Positions 17,793 to 26,816 of a stretch of 64,000 nt of DNA are shown here, piece after piece. The position numbers and the translations under genes were made by a program. Where the stretch lies: the NCBI GenBank assembly GCA_030848545.1, contig JAVDCA010000008.1:124001-188000 (forward strand), written 5' to 3'. The notes beneath the pieces are model-generated. The model did no database searches. It saw only the letters and a program-made list of their open reading frames with translations, and was not told the origin of the DNA. The DNA comes from Astrobacterium formosum (GTDB lineage Bacteria > Pseudomonadota > Alphaproteobacteria > Rhizobiales > Xanthobacteraceae). Each line of letters starts with the position of its first letter. Positions within the stretch are counted from its first letter, which is position 1.

Positions 17793-19174
17793 CCTTCCGT
17801 TCGATCATCTCACGCATTTTGTGGCTGCACGTCCTCGTCGTGGTCTGCGCCTCGATCGCACTCCCGTTGACCCTCTACCTGCTCCTGGCCACGGAGACCA
17901 ACAACCTGCACCGTCGCGCCATGCGTGAGCAGGCCGATTACATCGTCCACCGCCTGTCCTATGGCGACGGAGGATGGCGCCTGGACGCCTCGGACGGCAT
18001 GCGGGCGCTCTACTCGGAAGCCTATGGCCGATACGCCTATTCGATCCGCGATGGCGCCGGGGACATCATCCTGTCGTCGCGCAGCGCGAACGAGCAGCTC
18101 TTTCCCGACGATCGCCCCCGCGATCGACCGACCGAACTCGAGACGTCGCGTGGCGGCGACCTGATCGCCGGTGTCGGCGTGCCGGCGACGGTCGATGGTC
18201 GAAAGGTGTGGATCGAAGTTGCCGAGTCCATGTCGCACCGCGACGTCCTCACCGACGATGTGGTGTCAAACTTCTTCACCGCCGTCGCATGGGTGACGCT
18301 GCCGATCCTGCTTCTGGTGATCGCGATCGACGCGGTCATCATCCGCCGTGCGTTCAGGCCCATTCTCGCAGTCTCCCGGCAGGCCTGCGACATCGGCCCG
18401 CGACGCACCGACGTGCGTCTGGAATTGGCCGGCATGCCGAACGAGGTCCGGCCGCTGGTCGAAGCTGTCAACCAGGCGCTCGATCGCCTCGATCACGGCT
18501 ATCGTGTGCTGCGCCAGTTCTCCGCCGACGCGGCCCACGAGTTGCGCACGCCGATCGCGATCCTGCGCACGCGCATCGATACCATGAAGGATCGGGACGC
18601 GGCCTCGCACTTGCGCAGCGATGTCGAACTGATGACCCGCACGGTCGGGCAACTCCTGGAAATCGCCGAGCTGGAGAGCGTCGTCGTCAATGCCGAGGAA
18701 CGCGTCGAGATGCGCGGCTTGTGTGCCGACGTGGTCGCCTTCATGGCTCCGCTCGCGCTGGAGCAGGGCAAGGACATCGCCCTGGGCGGCGTCGAACGGC
18801 CCATATGGGTCGCAGGCGATGGCGAGATGATCATGCGTGCCGTCCGCAATCTGCTGGAGAACGCCGTCAGGCACACGCCGGCCCGGTCGACGGTCGAAGT
18901 CATCGTCGACGACGACGGCGGCGTGCGCGTTCGCGATGCCGGGCCGGGCGTCCGCGACAGCGACCGCGAGAACCTGTTCCGGCGCTTCTGGCGCAAGGAT
19001 CGGTCGCGTCCGGGCAGTGCAGGTCTCGGGCTTTCCATCGTGCGCCAGATCGCCGATATCCACGGTGGCACGGTGACGGTCGATAACCGGCCGGAAGGCG
19101 GCGCCGAATTTCGGATCACCTTCGGCCGGCGGGTCGACGCGCCGGAGCGCGGCGAACTCTCGGGCGGCGCGTAA
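17786..19174 (+). CDS. Sensor histidine kinase (QseC/TctE-like)
   Basis: Membrane kinase of 462 residues with transmembrane helices near residues 12-36 and 160-185 that bound a periplasmic sensor domain of about 125 residues. A HAMP-like segment leads to the H-box (DAAHELRTPIAILRTRID, His near 253), N-box (RNLLENAVRHT), G1 (DAGPGV) and G2 (GSAGLGLSIVRQI). It phosphorylates the response regulator encoded immediately upstream. The signal is not evident. Confidence 0.92.
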   Translation: MLTFRSIISRILWLHVLVVVCASIALPLTLYLLLATETNNLHRRAMREQADYIVHRLSYGDGGWRLDASDGMRALYSEAYGRYAYSIRDGAGDIILSSRSANEQLFPDDRPRDRPTELETSRGGDLIAGVGVPATVDGRKVWIEVAESMSHRDVLTDDVVSNFFTAVAWVTLPILLLVIAIDAVIIRRAFRPILAVSRQACDIGPRRTDVRLELAGMPNEVRPLVEAVNQALDRLDHGYRVLRQFSADAAHELRTPIAILRTRIDTMKDRDAASHLRSDVELMTRTVGQLLEIAELESVVVNAEERVEMRGLCADVVAFMAPLALEQGKDIALGGVERPIWVAGDGEMIMRAVRNLLENAVRHTPARSTVEVIVDDDGGVRVRDAGPGVRDSDRENLFRRFWRKDRSRPGSAGLGLSIVRQIADIHGGTVTVDNRPEGGAEFRITFGRRVDAPERGELSGGA

Positions 19175-19184
19175 ATCCGCGCGG

Positions 19185-19327
19185 CGTCGCCGTTCGGGCC
19201 CCTCGAAATCCGCGTCATATCCCTTGCGGCGATTGCGGATGCCCTTGCGAACCATGTCGAGGAAGCGATCCATCTCCGATTTGAGGTGGTTGCTGGCGCG
19301 CGAAAGGCCCTGCGTCGCCGCCAGCAT
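19185..19327 (-). pseudogene. Possible chemoreceptor C-terminal relic
   Basis: On the minus strand, about 70 bp beyond the stop of the chemoreceptor gene and in a different frame, the translation reads ATQGLSRASNHLKSEMDRFL and continues DMVRKGIRNRR. This matches the usual final helix of methyl-accepting chemotaxis proteins (L-x-x-E-x-D-R-F-L-x-x-V-R). The frame then runs on into the antisense of the histidine kinase gene. It looks like the 3' remnant of a second receptor gene, but a chance frame cannot be excluded. Confidence 0.4.
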
Positions 19328-19397
19328 CCGGCCAGAGGCCGGCGCCGGTCTCGGAAATTGTTGTCGGAGGGGGCAGCACGTGCGTGTTGCAGCCCCC

Positions 19398-20813
19398 TTA
19401 GCGGCGGATCAGTTCATCGAGCAGGCGCAGCACTTCGTCCGATGCCTTGTCCATTTCTGCGACGGCCACGGCCGCGTTTGCGCGGTCGCCGGCTGCGATC
19501 AATTCGGCAGCTTTGCGGCCGTGACGGTGGACCGCCTCGTGTGGGGCGGCCAGCCGCCGGAAGGCAGGGTGCGTTGTGATCACCGGATCCTTGATGTTCG
19601 CGTACCATTTGCCGAGGCCACATTGGCCATGGTCGGTGAGTTCGCCGGCGGCAATCGTCTTGAGCCCGACCAGCAACTCCGACAGCCGCTTCTTCCAAAG
19701 GGCGTGATCGGACTTGGCGCGATGGAGCACGTAATCGGGGATCGGGCGGCCGTCGAGCCTGGCGAACTGCTCGCCGATCAACGCCTCGGATTGGCCGACC
19801 GCCGTGATGGCGCCGTTGGCCAGTTCCGAGGAGGCGTTGGCATGTTTGGCAACTGCCTGCACGCTGCGGGAAATGTCCTCGACCGCGTGCGCCTGCTGCT
19901 GCAGGACCTGTGCGATCGACGACATGCGCTCGGTATTGGGGCCGATGGACGAATCGACTTCGTGGATGAATCGGCTCGCCTCGTCGGCGTGGGCGGCGCT
20001 CTCCTGCAGCCGGTCGCTGACCAGCCCGACATTGTCGGAGAGTTCGCGCACGAATGTCTCGAGACGCGAGATGCGTGATTTGATGTCGTCGGTGGCCTTT
20101 TGGGTCTGGCTGGACAGCCCCTTGACCTCGGTCGCCACGACGGCGAAGCCCTTGCCTGCCTCTCCGGCACGCGCCGCCTCGATGGTGGCGTTGAGGGCGA
20201 GGAGATTGGTCTGCTTCGCGAGACCCTCGATGGTGCCTGCGAACGACGATATCTGGGCGGTCGCCGACGCCAGTTCCTGGGTGGCACGGGTCATGGTGGC
20301 GAAAGCCTCACCCACGACGCGGCTCGCAGCCACGGATTCGGCGGTTGCCCTCGCACCCTCCTGGGCCTGGGACGAGGCGGTCGCCATGGCGGCTGCAGCC
20401 TGGTCGGCGGCCGCCGAAATCTGGCTGATGGAAGCGGTCAGTTCCTCCACCGCGGTCGCCATGGCGCCGGCGCGGGTGTCGGTTTCTCGCACTTCTCCGG
20501 TGATACGGGCGACGGCCGCCATGGCGGTGCTCGCCTGGATCGAGAACGCCACCGTACGGGCGAGATCCTCGCAGTCCCGCCGATGGCAGGCGCCGTGCGC
20601 ATTCTGAATGGCATCCGTCAGCGCCTGGGGCAGGCCGGAGACGTCCGGCATGCGCCCTGAAGCCAAGTCCCGCAGCACGGCGATGACGGCTGCAATATCC
20701 ACATCCTTACCGGGCTCCGGGCACCCTTCCGCGGAGAAGCCCGGTGCGGTCTGCGGTGCGTGAGCGGCACATGGTGCGGCGGCTGGCATGTCGATGGCGA
20801 CGTGTCCGGACAT
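19398..20813 (-). CDS. Soluble methyl-accepting chemotaxis protein with C-terminal CZB domain
   Basis: Chemoreceptor of 471 residues with no transmembrane segment. A coiled-coil signalling domain contains the hairpin tip [20 protein letters not shown] near residue 205. The C-terminal CZB (chemoreceptor zinc-binding) domain, about residues 360-465, has the His/Cys ligands ([35 protein letters not shown]). Known CZB receptors sense zinc and oxidants such as hypochlorite and are cytoplasmic, like TlpD. The short N-terminal region carries no recognised sensor domain. No che genes lie nearby. Confidence 0.88.
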   Translation of the reverse strand: MSGHVAIDMPAAAPCAAHAPQTAPGFSAEGCPEPGKDVDIAAVIAVLRDLASGRMPDVSGLPQALTDAIQNAHGACHRRDCEDLARTVAFSIQASTAMAAVARITGEVRETDTRAGAMATAVEELTASISQISAAADQAAAAMATASSQAQEGARATAESVAASRVVGEAFATMTRATQELASATAQISSFAGTIEGLAKQTNLLALNATIEAARAGEAGKGFAVVATEVKGLSSQTQKATDDIKSRISRLETFVRELSDNVGLVSDRLQESAAHADEASRFIHEVDSSIGPNTERMSSIAQVLQQQAHAVEDISRSVQAVAKHANASSELANGAITAVGQSEALIGEQFARLDGRPIPDYVLHRAKSDHALWKKRLSELLVGLKTIAAGELTDHGQCGLGKWYANIKDPVITTHPAFRRLAAPHEAVHRHGRKAAELIAAGDRANAAVAVAEMDKASDEVLRLLDELIRR

Positions 20814-21064
20814 TCGAATGTTTCCGTTAGCTTCCCCGTAATCCTAAGGAACGTCACATTTATACGGTGTTAAGTGACCTTGCGTCGCGCGACGCCGGAA
20901 TGCGTGGGTCGATTCCTGATCGCATTGGTACTTACGGTTCGGGCGTCGCCGGTTCGTCCGACTCGGGGAGCCGGATTTTGACAAGGTCGTATTTCCCGTC
21001 GCCCGCCGATGGCGTCGGTGTGTCGGCATGACTAAATGATCCGCAGGCAAGCCGAGGAAGCCCC

Positions 21065-21487
21065 ATGTCGATCCGCACCGTTCTGCTGCCGCTGTTCGTT
21101 CAGGTCCTCCTGACCTTCGGTTTGTTGTTCTGGCTGGCGGCGTTGCGCGTGTCGGCGCTGCGGAGTGGCGTGGTGCGGGGACGCGACGTCGCCTTGCGCG
21201 AACAGAACTGGCCACGCCGGCACATGCAGGTGCAATGGGCCTTCCAGAACCAGCTGGAACTGCCGGTCCTATTCTATCTTCTGACCATCCTGGCCGTGAT
21301 CACCCGGTCGGCAGACCTTGTGTTTGTCGTCCTGGCATGGGTATTTGTGCTCGCGCGTCTCGCCCACGCCTATGTCCACGTCACCGACAACGATCTCGGG
21401 CGTCGCGGTCAGGTGTTCGCGATCGGCGCGCTCGCTCTCCTGATCATGTGGATCATCTTCATGGTCCGAATTCTGGTTGCATTGTAG
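21065..21487 (+). CDS. MAPEG family membrane protein
   Basis: Inner-membrane protein of 140 residues with four hydrophobic helices (about 8-28, 57-80, 83-105 and 118-138). MAPEG features include the polar stretch WAFQNQLELPVLFYLL and LARLAHAYVHV. Members range from glutathione-dependent enzymes to proteins of unknown function. It ends directly before rsmB (TAG then ATG), so the two are translationally coupled. Confidence 0.85.
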   Translation: MSIRTVLLPLFVQVLLTFGLLFWLAALRVSALRSGVVRGRDVALREQNWPRRHMQVQWAFQNQLELPVLFYLLTILAVITRSADLVFVVLAWVFVLARLAHAYVHVTDNDLGRRGQVFAIGALALLIMWIIFMVRILVAL

Positions 21488-22786
21488 ATGACGCCCTCAG
21501 GCCGCCTGTCCGCGGCGATCGATGTGATCGCCGATATCGAATCCCGTCGCCGGCCCGCCGCCGAAGCCCTCAAGGATTGGGGATCAGGCCACCGCTTCGC
21601 CGGATCGGGTGACCGTGCCGCCATTGCGGGACTGGTCTACGACGCCTTGCGTCGCCGCGCCTCGTCGGCCCATGTGATGGGCGCCACGACCGGCCGCGCC
21701 ATCCTGCTCGGCATGCTCAAGGTCGAGCGTGGTCTCGATGTGGCGGAAATCGACAGGCTCACCGACGGCTCGCGCTTCGCGCCGGCCCCCCTCGAAGAGG
21801 ACGAGCGCCGCGCGCTGGCATCGGCGAGCCTCGCCGACGTGCCCGCCCATGTGGCGGGCGATTATCCCGAATGGCTCGACGGCCATCTCGCCCGCGCCTT
21901 CGGCGAGGAGCGGGCCGAGGAGGCGGCGGCGCTCGCCCGCCGCGCGCCGCTCGACCTGCGCGTCAACGCGCTCGCGGCCGAACGCGGCGCGATCCTGAAG
22001 GAGTTCGCCGACTATAATCCGGCGGCGACGCCGTGGTCGCCCGCCGGCGTGCGCATCCTGGTGCCGGCCGGTGCCAAGAGCCCGGCCATCCAGTCCGAGC
22101 CTGCCTTCATCAAGGGCATGGTGGAAGTCCAGGACGAAGGCTCCCAGATTGCCGCCCTGATGACTGGCGCCAAACCGGGTGAGACGGTGATCGACCTCTG
22201 CGCCGGTGGTGGTGGCAAGACCTTGGCGCTCGCCGCCATGATGGCGGGGCAGGGCCGTATCGTCGCCACCGATCTCGACAAGCGCCGCCTCGCCCCGATC
22301 CACGACCGGCTCGCCCGCGCCGGCGTCGCCCATGTGGACGTGCGTACGCCGCGCCAGGCGGGCGACGTCCTCTCGGATATGGAGAGCGGCGCCGATCTGG
22401 TGGTCATCGATTCTCCCTGCACCGGCACCGGTACGTGGCGGCGCAATCCGGACGCCAAGTGGCGCATGCGGCCGGGTGCGCTGGAGCAGCGCCTCAAAGA
22501 ACAGGTCGAGGTGCTCGATCGGGCCGCCGGCCTGGTCCGGCCAGGTGGGCGGCTCGCCTACATCACCTGTTCGGTGCTCGCGGAGGAGAATGCCGACCAG
22601 GTGGCCGCGTTCGTCGAGCGCCACCCGGAGTTCGTGGTCACGCCGCCGGCCGCGCTCGCCGATTCGCTCGGCGCATCGGCGGATGCGTTCCTCGCCGCCG
22701 CGCGTATCGGCGAACACGGCATACAGATGACGCCGCGCCGGACCGGCACCGACGGGTTCTTCGTCGCGATGATGCGGCGTAGCTGA
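21488..22786 (+). CDS. rsmB: 16S rRNA m5C methyltransferase, RsmB/NOL1/NOP2/Sun family
   Basis: SAM-dependent RNA cytosine-C5 methyltransferase of 432 residues. A NusB-like helical N-terminal region (about 1-140) is followed by the catalytic domain: SAM site DLCAGGGGKTLALAAMM, motif IV DSPCTGTGTWRRNP and the catalytic Cys in YITCSVLAEENADQV. RsmB methylates C967 of 16S rRNA in E. coli. It starts immediately after the MAPEG gene stop. The close link to guaB and guaA is common in Rhizobiales. Confidence 0.9.
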   Translation: MTPSGRLSAAIDVIADIESRRRPAAEALKDWGSGHRFAGSGDRAAIAGLVYDALRRRASSAHVMGATTGRAILLGMLKVERGLDVAEIDRLTDGSRFAPAPLEEDERRALASASLADVPAHVAGDYPEWLDGHLARAFGEERAEEAAALARRAPLDLRVNALAAERGAILKEFADYNPAATPWSPAGVRILVPAGAKSPAIQSEPAFIKGMVEVQDEGSQIAALMTGAKPGETVIDLCAGGGGKTLALAAMMAGQGRIVATDLDKRRLAPIHDRLARAGVAHVDVRTPRQAGDVLSDMESGADLVVIDSPCTGTGTWRRNPDAKWRMRPGALEQRLKEQVEVLDRAAGLVRPGGRLAYITCSVLAEENADQVAAFVERHPEFVVTPPAALADSLGASADAFLAAARIGEHGIQMTPRRTGTDGFFVAMMRRS

Positions 22787-22831
22787 TCAGCCGGCCATCG
22801 CCGCCTGTCGTTCGTTCTCCGCTGGCGAGCG

Positions 22832-23569
22832 TCAGGCGCGAATCAGGCCGTGGCTAGCGAGAAGGTCGACCAGGAGTTGGCCACTGCGGCGGCGGTGGTC
22901 GTGATGGAGCGCTCGCGCGCGCTCCGGGTCGCGGGCCGCGACGGCCTCGACCACCGCCTCGTGATCGCGGTTGGACAGGACCGGAAGCGGCCGTATCGGC
23001 AGGGTGAGCATACGAACGCGGTGCGACTGGTCGACGAAAGTCTGCACCAGCTCCTTGATGCGGGCGTTGCCGGCCGCCTCCACCAGAAGATTATGGAACT
23101 GCTCGTCCGCGACCGCCCAGGCCTTGCGGTCGTCGTGTTCGAGCGCCTCGTCCATCTTGCGGATCGCCGCCCGCATACGTTCCACATAGTCGCCCTGGTC
23201 CTCGCGCGCGGCGGCGAGCCCGGCGGCGACCGATTCGAGTGCCATCAGCACCTCATAGATCTCCCGCATGTCGACCACCGAGATCGACTTGATGCGCATG
23301 CCGTGGCGCGGACGCATTTCGACGAGCCCTTCGCCGGCAAGCCGCAGCATCGCCTCGCGCACCGGCGTCCGGCTCATCTTGAGCAGGGTGGCGATCTCGA
23401 CCTCGGTGAACTGCTCACCCGGCAGCATGCGGTTGTCGAGGATGCGGGCGCGTAGCTCGTGATAGGCGTTGTCGGCGAACGAAGCGCGGCCCTTGCGGCG
23501 CCGCACGGCCGGCGGCCTCGATGCCTTCTTGGCGGCGGGACGGGACCGGGTCTTTGCGGGCGACTTCAT
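22832..23569 (-). CDS. GntR family regulator, FadR subfamily (FCD domain)
   Basis: Regulator of 245 residues with a basic, low-complexity leader (about 1-28). The winged helix follows (FTEVEIATLLKMSRTPVREA near residue 57) and then the all-helical FCD domain with likely metal/ligand His positions (EQFHNLLVEAAGN, DHEAVVEAVAARD). It lies 60 bp downstream of the ABM-monooxygenase gene, probably co-transcribed, and divergent from the yjiH-yjiG-dehydrogenase genes it likely controls. Confidence 0.87.
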   Translation of the reverse strand: MKSPAKTRSRPAAKKASRPPAVRRRKGRASFADNAYHELRARILDNRMLPGEQFTEVEIATLLKMSRTPVREAMLRLAGEGLVEMRPRHGMRIKSISVVDMREIYEVLMALESVAAGLAAAREDQGDYVERMRAAIRKMDEALEHDDRKAWAVADEQFHNLLVEAAGNARIKELVQTFVDQSHRVRMLTLPIRPLPVLSNRDHEAVVEAVAARDPERARALHHDHRRRSGQLLVDLLASHGLIRA

Positions 23570-23629
23570 GATGTGGACTATCGCGGCGGGTAAATAAGCG
23601 AACCGGCAAATACGACACGGCGGACAACG

Positions 23630-23920
23630 TCAGTCGCCGAGGCGCTCGTGGACGCGAACCTGTTTCGACGCGATCATATCACGGACGGCGGCGTCGAACG
23701 CCCTGAAATGCGCGCTGTCCAGATGCATCTGGAAGGCGCCGGCGTCGTCGTAGACCTCGTAGAGGAAGATCGCCTGCGGCTGCTCCGGGCTGCGGCAGAC
23801 ATCGAACTGGCGGCAGCCGGGCTCGCGCTCGCGCGAGACGCGCGCATTGTCGAGCATCAAGGGCAGGAAGTCGGCGAGGCGGCCGGGGCTGATCGTGAAG
23901 TCGACGGTGACGATGTACAT
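23630..23920 (-). CDS. Putative quinol monooxygenase (ABM domain)
   Basis: Protein of 96 residues with an antibiotic-biosynthesis-monooxygenase fold: VTVDFTISPGRLADFLPLML, then EPGCRQFDVCRSPEQPQAIF and the LYEVYDDAGAFQMHLDSAHF helix. Relatives include YgiN and LsrG, small dimeric proteins acting on quinols or unstable metabolites without cofactors. It leads the minus-strand operon with the GntR gene, suggesting it belongs to the same pathway as the divergent transporter and dehydrogenase. Confidence 0.78.
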   Translation of the reverse strand: MYIVTVDFTISPGRLADFLPLMLDNARVSREREPGCRQFDVCRSPEQPQAIFLYEVYDDAGAFQMHLDSAHFRAFDAAVRDMIASKQVRVHERLGD

Positions 23921-23955
23921 GGCCTGCGCTTTATGGAAGTGTATCTACCCACATT

Positions 23956-23973
23956 GAATACATTAATAAATTC
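23956..23973. promoter_or_regulatory. Candidate operator upstream of the ABM gene
   Basis: An imperfect 18-bp palindrome (GAAT, two mismatched bases, ATTAAT, two bases, ATTC) lies 36 bp before the ABM start codon. It contains GAATAC, the half-site seen in the perfect repeat at 24090-24107, so both may bind the adjacent GntR protein. Confidence 0.45.
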
Positions 23974-24074
23974 GCTCGCGAGTGCGATGTCAAGCGAGAC
24001 CGCGCGGTACCCCGCGCCTTCCTTGCCGTGCATATCTGCGACGCATGGCCCTGCCGGCGACATCCCGTCTCGGC

Positions 24075-24107
24075 TTGACGAGAAACAATGTATTCATTAT
24101 CGAATAC
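24075..24107 (+). promoter_or_regulatory. Promoter with overlapping operator for the yjiH-yjiG-dehydrogenase operon
   Basis: TTGACG at 24075-24080 and TATCGA at 24098-24103 form a -35/-10 pair with a 17-bp spacer. A perfect inverted repeat, GTATTC-N6-GAATAC at 24090-24107, covers the -10 element. A repressor bound there would block polymerase; the GntR protein encoded on the other side is the obvious candidate. Confidence 0.55.
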
Positions 24108-24318
24108 GACATCACACCCCTGAATAAGTCGCGCACGCTGTGCGGAACGCGGCGCCCCGGATGCCGCCTTCCGGCGGGCCGAGGCCCGTCGAAGCAGCCG
24201 CGCGCGATTCCTGCGGTCGCTCGCGGCGCCGCCGGTCGTCCGGCTCTCTCCAGAGGCCGGCGCCGGCGGTCGCGGGACCCGCGGACCGGCATCGATGCAG
24301 TCAAACGGGGACGTTCTG

Positions 24319-25083
24319 ATGACCACGGACAGCAGTAGCAACAGCAGCAGCAAATGGAGCCTGACCGGCGTCATCGCCTTCTGCTTCGCCTGCATCTTCT
24401 TTTCCGGCTTGTTGCAGAGCAAGGAGTGGTGGGGGATCTTCGATTTCCTCACGCTCGCCGGCAATTTCGGCAAGGTCGTCCACAGTGTCTCGACCAAGGT
24501 GGCCGACGGCCACGTCGTCGAGGTGGTCGCCAAGACGACGTCGTTCCGCGGCAGCGGCGGCGCCGGCGCGACCGACGGTTTCCTGTTCGCCCTGACCCTC
24601 GCCCCGATGGTGATCTTCGCCATGGGGGTATTCGCCATCATCGAGCATCTCGGCGCCCTCGAGGTCGCCCGCCGCTTGATGGAACCGTTGTTCCGGCCGC
24701 TGCTCGGCATTCCGGGCATCTGCGGACTGACCGCACTGGGCTCCTTCCAGACCGTCGATGTCGGAGCCGCCATGACCAACGACCTGATGGCGAGAAAGCT
24801 GCTCAATCGCCGCGAGAAGACGCTGTTCACCCAATTCCAGTTCTGCGCCGGCGGCCTGCTCACCAACTTCCTGATGACCGGTGCGGTGCTGCTTGCGACC
24901 GCGGCGGCCACTCACGACGGCACCATAACGACCACCAGCATCGGTCTCGTCCTTGTCGTCAACTTCGTGATGAAGATCCTCGCCACCAACCTGCTGCGTC
25001 TCTACATGGCCCTGTTCGACAAGACGTTCGACGAACGCACTGCCAGCATGGAAGCGCAGCTCACCGCCGCCGACGCACGTTGA
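24319..25083 (+). CDS. yjiH: YjiH family membrane protein (nucleoside-recognition/GATE-like)
   Basis: Membrane protein of 254 residues with several hydrophobic helices. The family stretch LGIPGICGLTALGSFQTVDV near residue 135 and the preceding LAPMVIFAMGVFAIIEHLG resemble E. coli YjiH. A Ser/Asn-rich N-terminus precedes the first helix. The start at 24319 follows a GGGG-containing site and is eight codons inside a longer open frame. YjiH and YjiG are encoded together beside isoaspartyl dipeptidase in E. coli and are presumed to form a transporter; substrate unknown. Confidence 0.75.
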   Translation: MTTDSSSNSSSKWSLTGVIAFCFACIFFSGLLQSKEWWGIFDFLTLAGNFGKVVHSVSTKVADGHVVEVVAKTTSFRGSGGAGATDGFLFALTLAPMVIFAMGVFAIIEHLGALEVARRLMEPLFRPLLGIPGICGLTALGSFQTVDVGAAMTNDLMARKLLNRREKTLFTQFQFCAGGLLTNFLMTGAVLLATAAATHDGTITTTSIGLVLVVNFVMKILATNLLRLYMALFDKTFDERTASMEAQLTAADAR

Positions 25084-25096
25084 GGGGAACGAGATC

Positions 25097-25582
25097 ATGA
25101 CCACCGCGACCAACAATGCGACCCGCGCCGCCGACAAGAAGCTGATCACCGAGATCTTCGTCGACGGTGCCCGCAAGGGCTGGAATGCCGCCATCACGTC
25201 CATGATGCCGAACGTGGTGATGGCCTTCGTCATCATCCGCATCCTCGAGATGTCACATGGCCTCGATATCATCTCGAAGGGCTTCGAGCCGGTGATGTCG
25301 CTGTTCGGGTTGCCGGGCGCGGCCGGCATCATGCTGATCGGCTACTGGCTCTCGATGGGCGGAGGCCTCGGCGTCGCGCTCGCCCTGCTCACCAAAGGCC
25401 AGCTCAACGCCCACGACCTCGTCGTGATGGCGCCGGCCTGTTACATCGTGGGTTCCAACATCCAGTATCTCGGCCGCATCCTGTCGGTCATCGGCACCGA
25501 GGGCCGCTATCACTCGGTCATGCAGGTCATCAACTTCATCACCGGATTCGTGTCGATCGCCATCATGCAGGCGATCGTGTGA
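25097..25582 (+). CDS. yjiG: YjiG family membrane protein
   Basis: Membrane protein of 161 residues, close in length to E. coli YjiG (about 153). Features are FVDGARKGWNAAITSMMPNV near residue 22 and MLIGYWLSMGGGLGVALALL near residue 76. It follows YjiH by 13 bp and surely acts with it in the inner membrane. Its operon partner here is a hydroxyacid dehydrogenase rather than a peptidase, which points to a carboxylate substrate. Confidence 0.75.
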   Translation: MTTATNNATRAADKKLITEIFVDGARKGWNAAITSMMPNVVMAFVIIRILEMSHGLDIISKGFEPVMSLFGLPGAAGIMLIGYWLSMGGGLGVALALLTKGQLNAHDLVVMAPACYIVGSNIQYLGRILSVIGTEGRYHSVMQVINFITGFVSIAIMQAIV

Positions 25583-25692
25583 TGCCGGCGCGGCGGCGCG
25601 ACCGCCGCTCTTCACCCCTACGGCCGGAGCAGCGAGCGCCGGCCCGCTTCCCGACAATGACAGCCGTCATGCGACCATAAGGAAATTCGAAC

Positions 25693-26784
25693 GTGACCAC
25701 CGCAAAATTCGACATCGTCGTCCTGCCCGGCGACGGCATCGGGCCCGAGATCACCGCTCCGTCGGTCCGCCTCGTCGAGGAGGCCGGGCGCCAGTTCGGA
25801 CTCGACTTCAGGTTCGAGTTCGTGGAGGCGGGCGCCGAGCTCTACGCCAGGTCGGGCGTCGCCTTTCCGGAGGAGAACTTTCAACGCGCCGCCGCGGCCG
25901 ACGCCATCTATCTTTGCGCCATGGGTTTGCCGCACATCCGCTATCCCGACGGCACCGAGGTTGGTCCGCAGCACGATCTGCGCAAGCGCCTCAAGCTCTA
26001 TGCCGGTGTGCGCCCGTGCAAGACGATGCCCGGCGTACCGCTGCCACTCGCCGACCCGCGCGCCCAAAAGCTCGACTTCGTCATCATCCGCGAATCCACC
26101 GAGGGCCTGTTCGCATTCCCGCGCGGCCACGAGCTCGACAGCGACGAATATGCCCACAACCTGCTGCGCATCTCCAAGACGGTCTGCGACAAGTTGTTCG
26201 ACTTCTCGTTCCGGCTGGCGCGCCGCCGCCACCAGCAGGGCACCGGCCAGAACCTCGTCACCCACATCGACAAAGCCAATGTGCTGTCGTCGCAGCATCG
26301 CGCCCGCCAGTGGTTCTACGAAGCCGCCAAGCGCTATCCGGATGTCAAGGCCGCGCACCAGTATGTGGATTTCTGCGCCTTCGACATGGTGCGGAAGCCG
26401 TGGGTTCTCGACGTCATGCCGACCGAGAATCAGTACGGCGACATCCTCTCCGACCTCGCCTCGGCGCTGATGGGTGGCATGGGCATGGCGCCGTCGGCCG
26501 ACGTGGGCGACGACAACGCCGTCTTCCAGCCCTGCCACGGCACCGCGCCCGACATCATGGGCCAGGGCAAGGCCAATCCGACGGCGATGATCCTCTCGGG
26601 CGCCATGATGCTGGAATATCTCGGCGATCGGAAGAACGTCCCGGCCGCCTATCAGGGGGCAGCGAAGCTCACGAAGGCGGTCGAGGCCGCCTACGCCAAG
26701 GGCGATCTGCTGCCGTGCGAGCTCGGCGGCTCCTGCGGCACCAAGGCGATCCTCGACGCCATCGGCCGCGAGCTGACCCGCTGA
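25693..26784 (+). CDS. Isocitrate/isopropylmalate dehydrogenase family protein (tartrate/malate-type)
   Basis: NAD(P)-dependent beta-decarboxylating dehydrogenase fold, 363 residues. Recognised elements are VVLPGDGIGPEI at the N-terminus, the substrate arginines around RKRLKLYAGVRP, the Lys in THIDKANVL, metal aspartates in ENQYGDILSDLAS, and the cofactor loop QPCHGTAPDIMGQGKANP. The position normally held by the catalytic Tyr (ENTEG-x-Y) is Phe140 in RESTEGLFAF. This excludes a simple assignment to leuB or icd and suggests a family acting on another 2-hydroxy-dicarboxylate. It is the third gene of the yjiH-yjiG operon. Confidence 0.82.
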   Translation: MTTAKFDIVVLPGDGIGPEITAPSVRLVEEAGRQFGLDFRFEFVEAGAELYARSGVAFPEENFQRAAAADAIYLCAMGLPHIRYPDGTEVGPQHDLRKRLKLYAGVRPCKTMPGVPLPLADPRAQKLDFVIIRESTEGLFAFPRGHELDSDEYAHNLLRISKTVCDKLFDFSFRLARRRHQQGTGQNLVTHIDKANVLSSQHRARQWFYEAAKRYPDVKAAHQYVDFCAFDMVRKPWVLDVMPTENQYGDILSDLASALMGGMGMAPSADVGDDNAVFQPCHGTAPDIMGQGKANPTAMILSGAMMLEYLGDRKNVPAAYQGAAKLTKAVEAAYAKGDLLPCELGGSCGTKAILDAIGRELTR

Positions 26785-26816
26785 TCGCGTCGGCGGTCTT
26801 CGATGTTGCGTTTACC

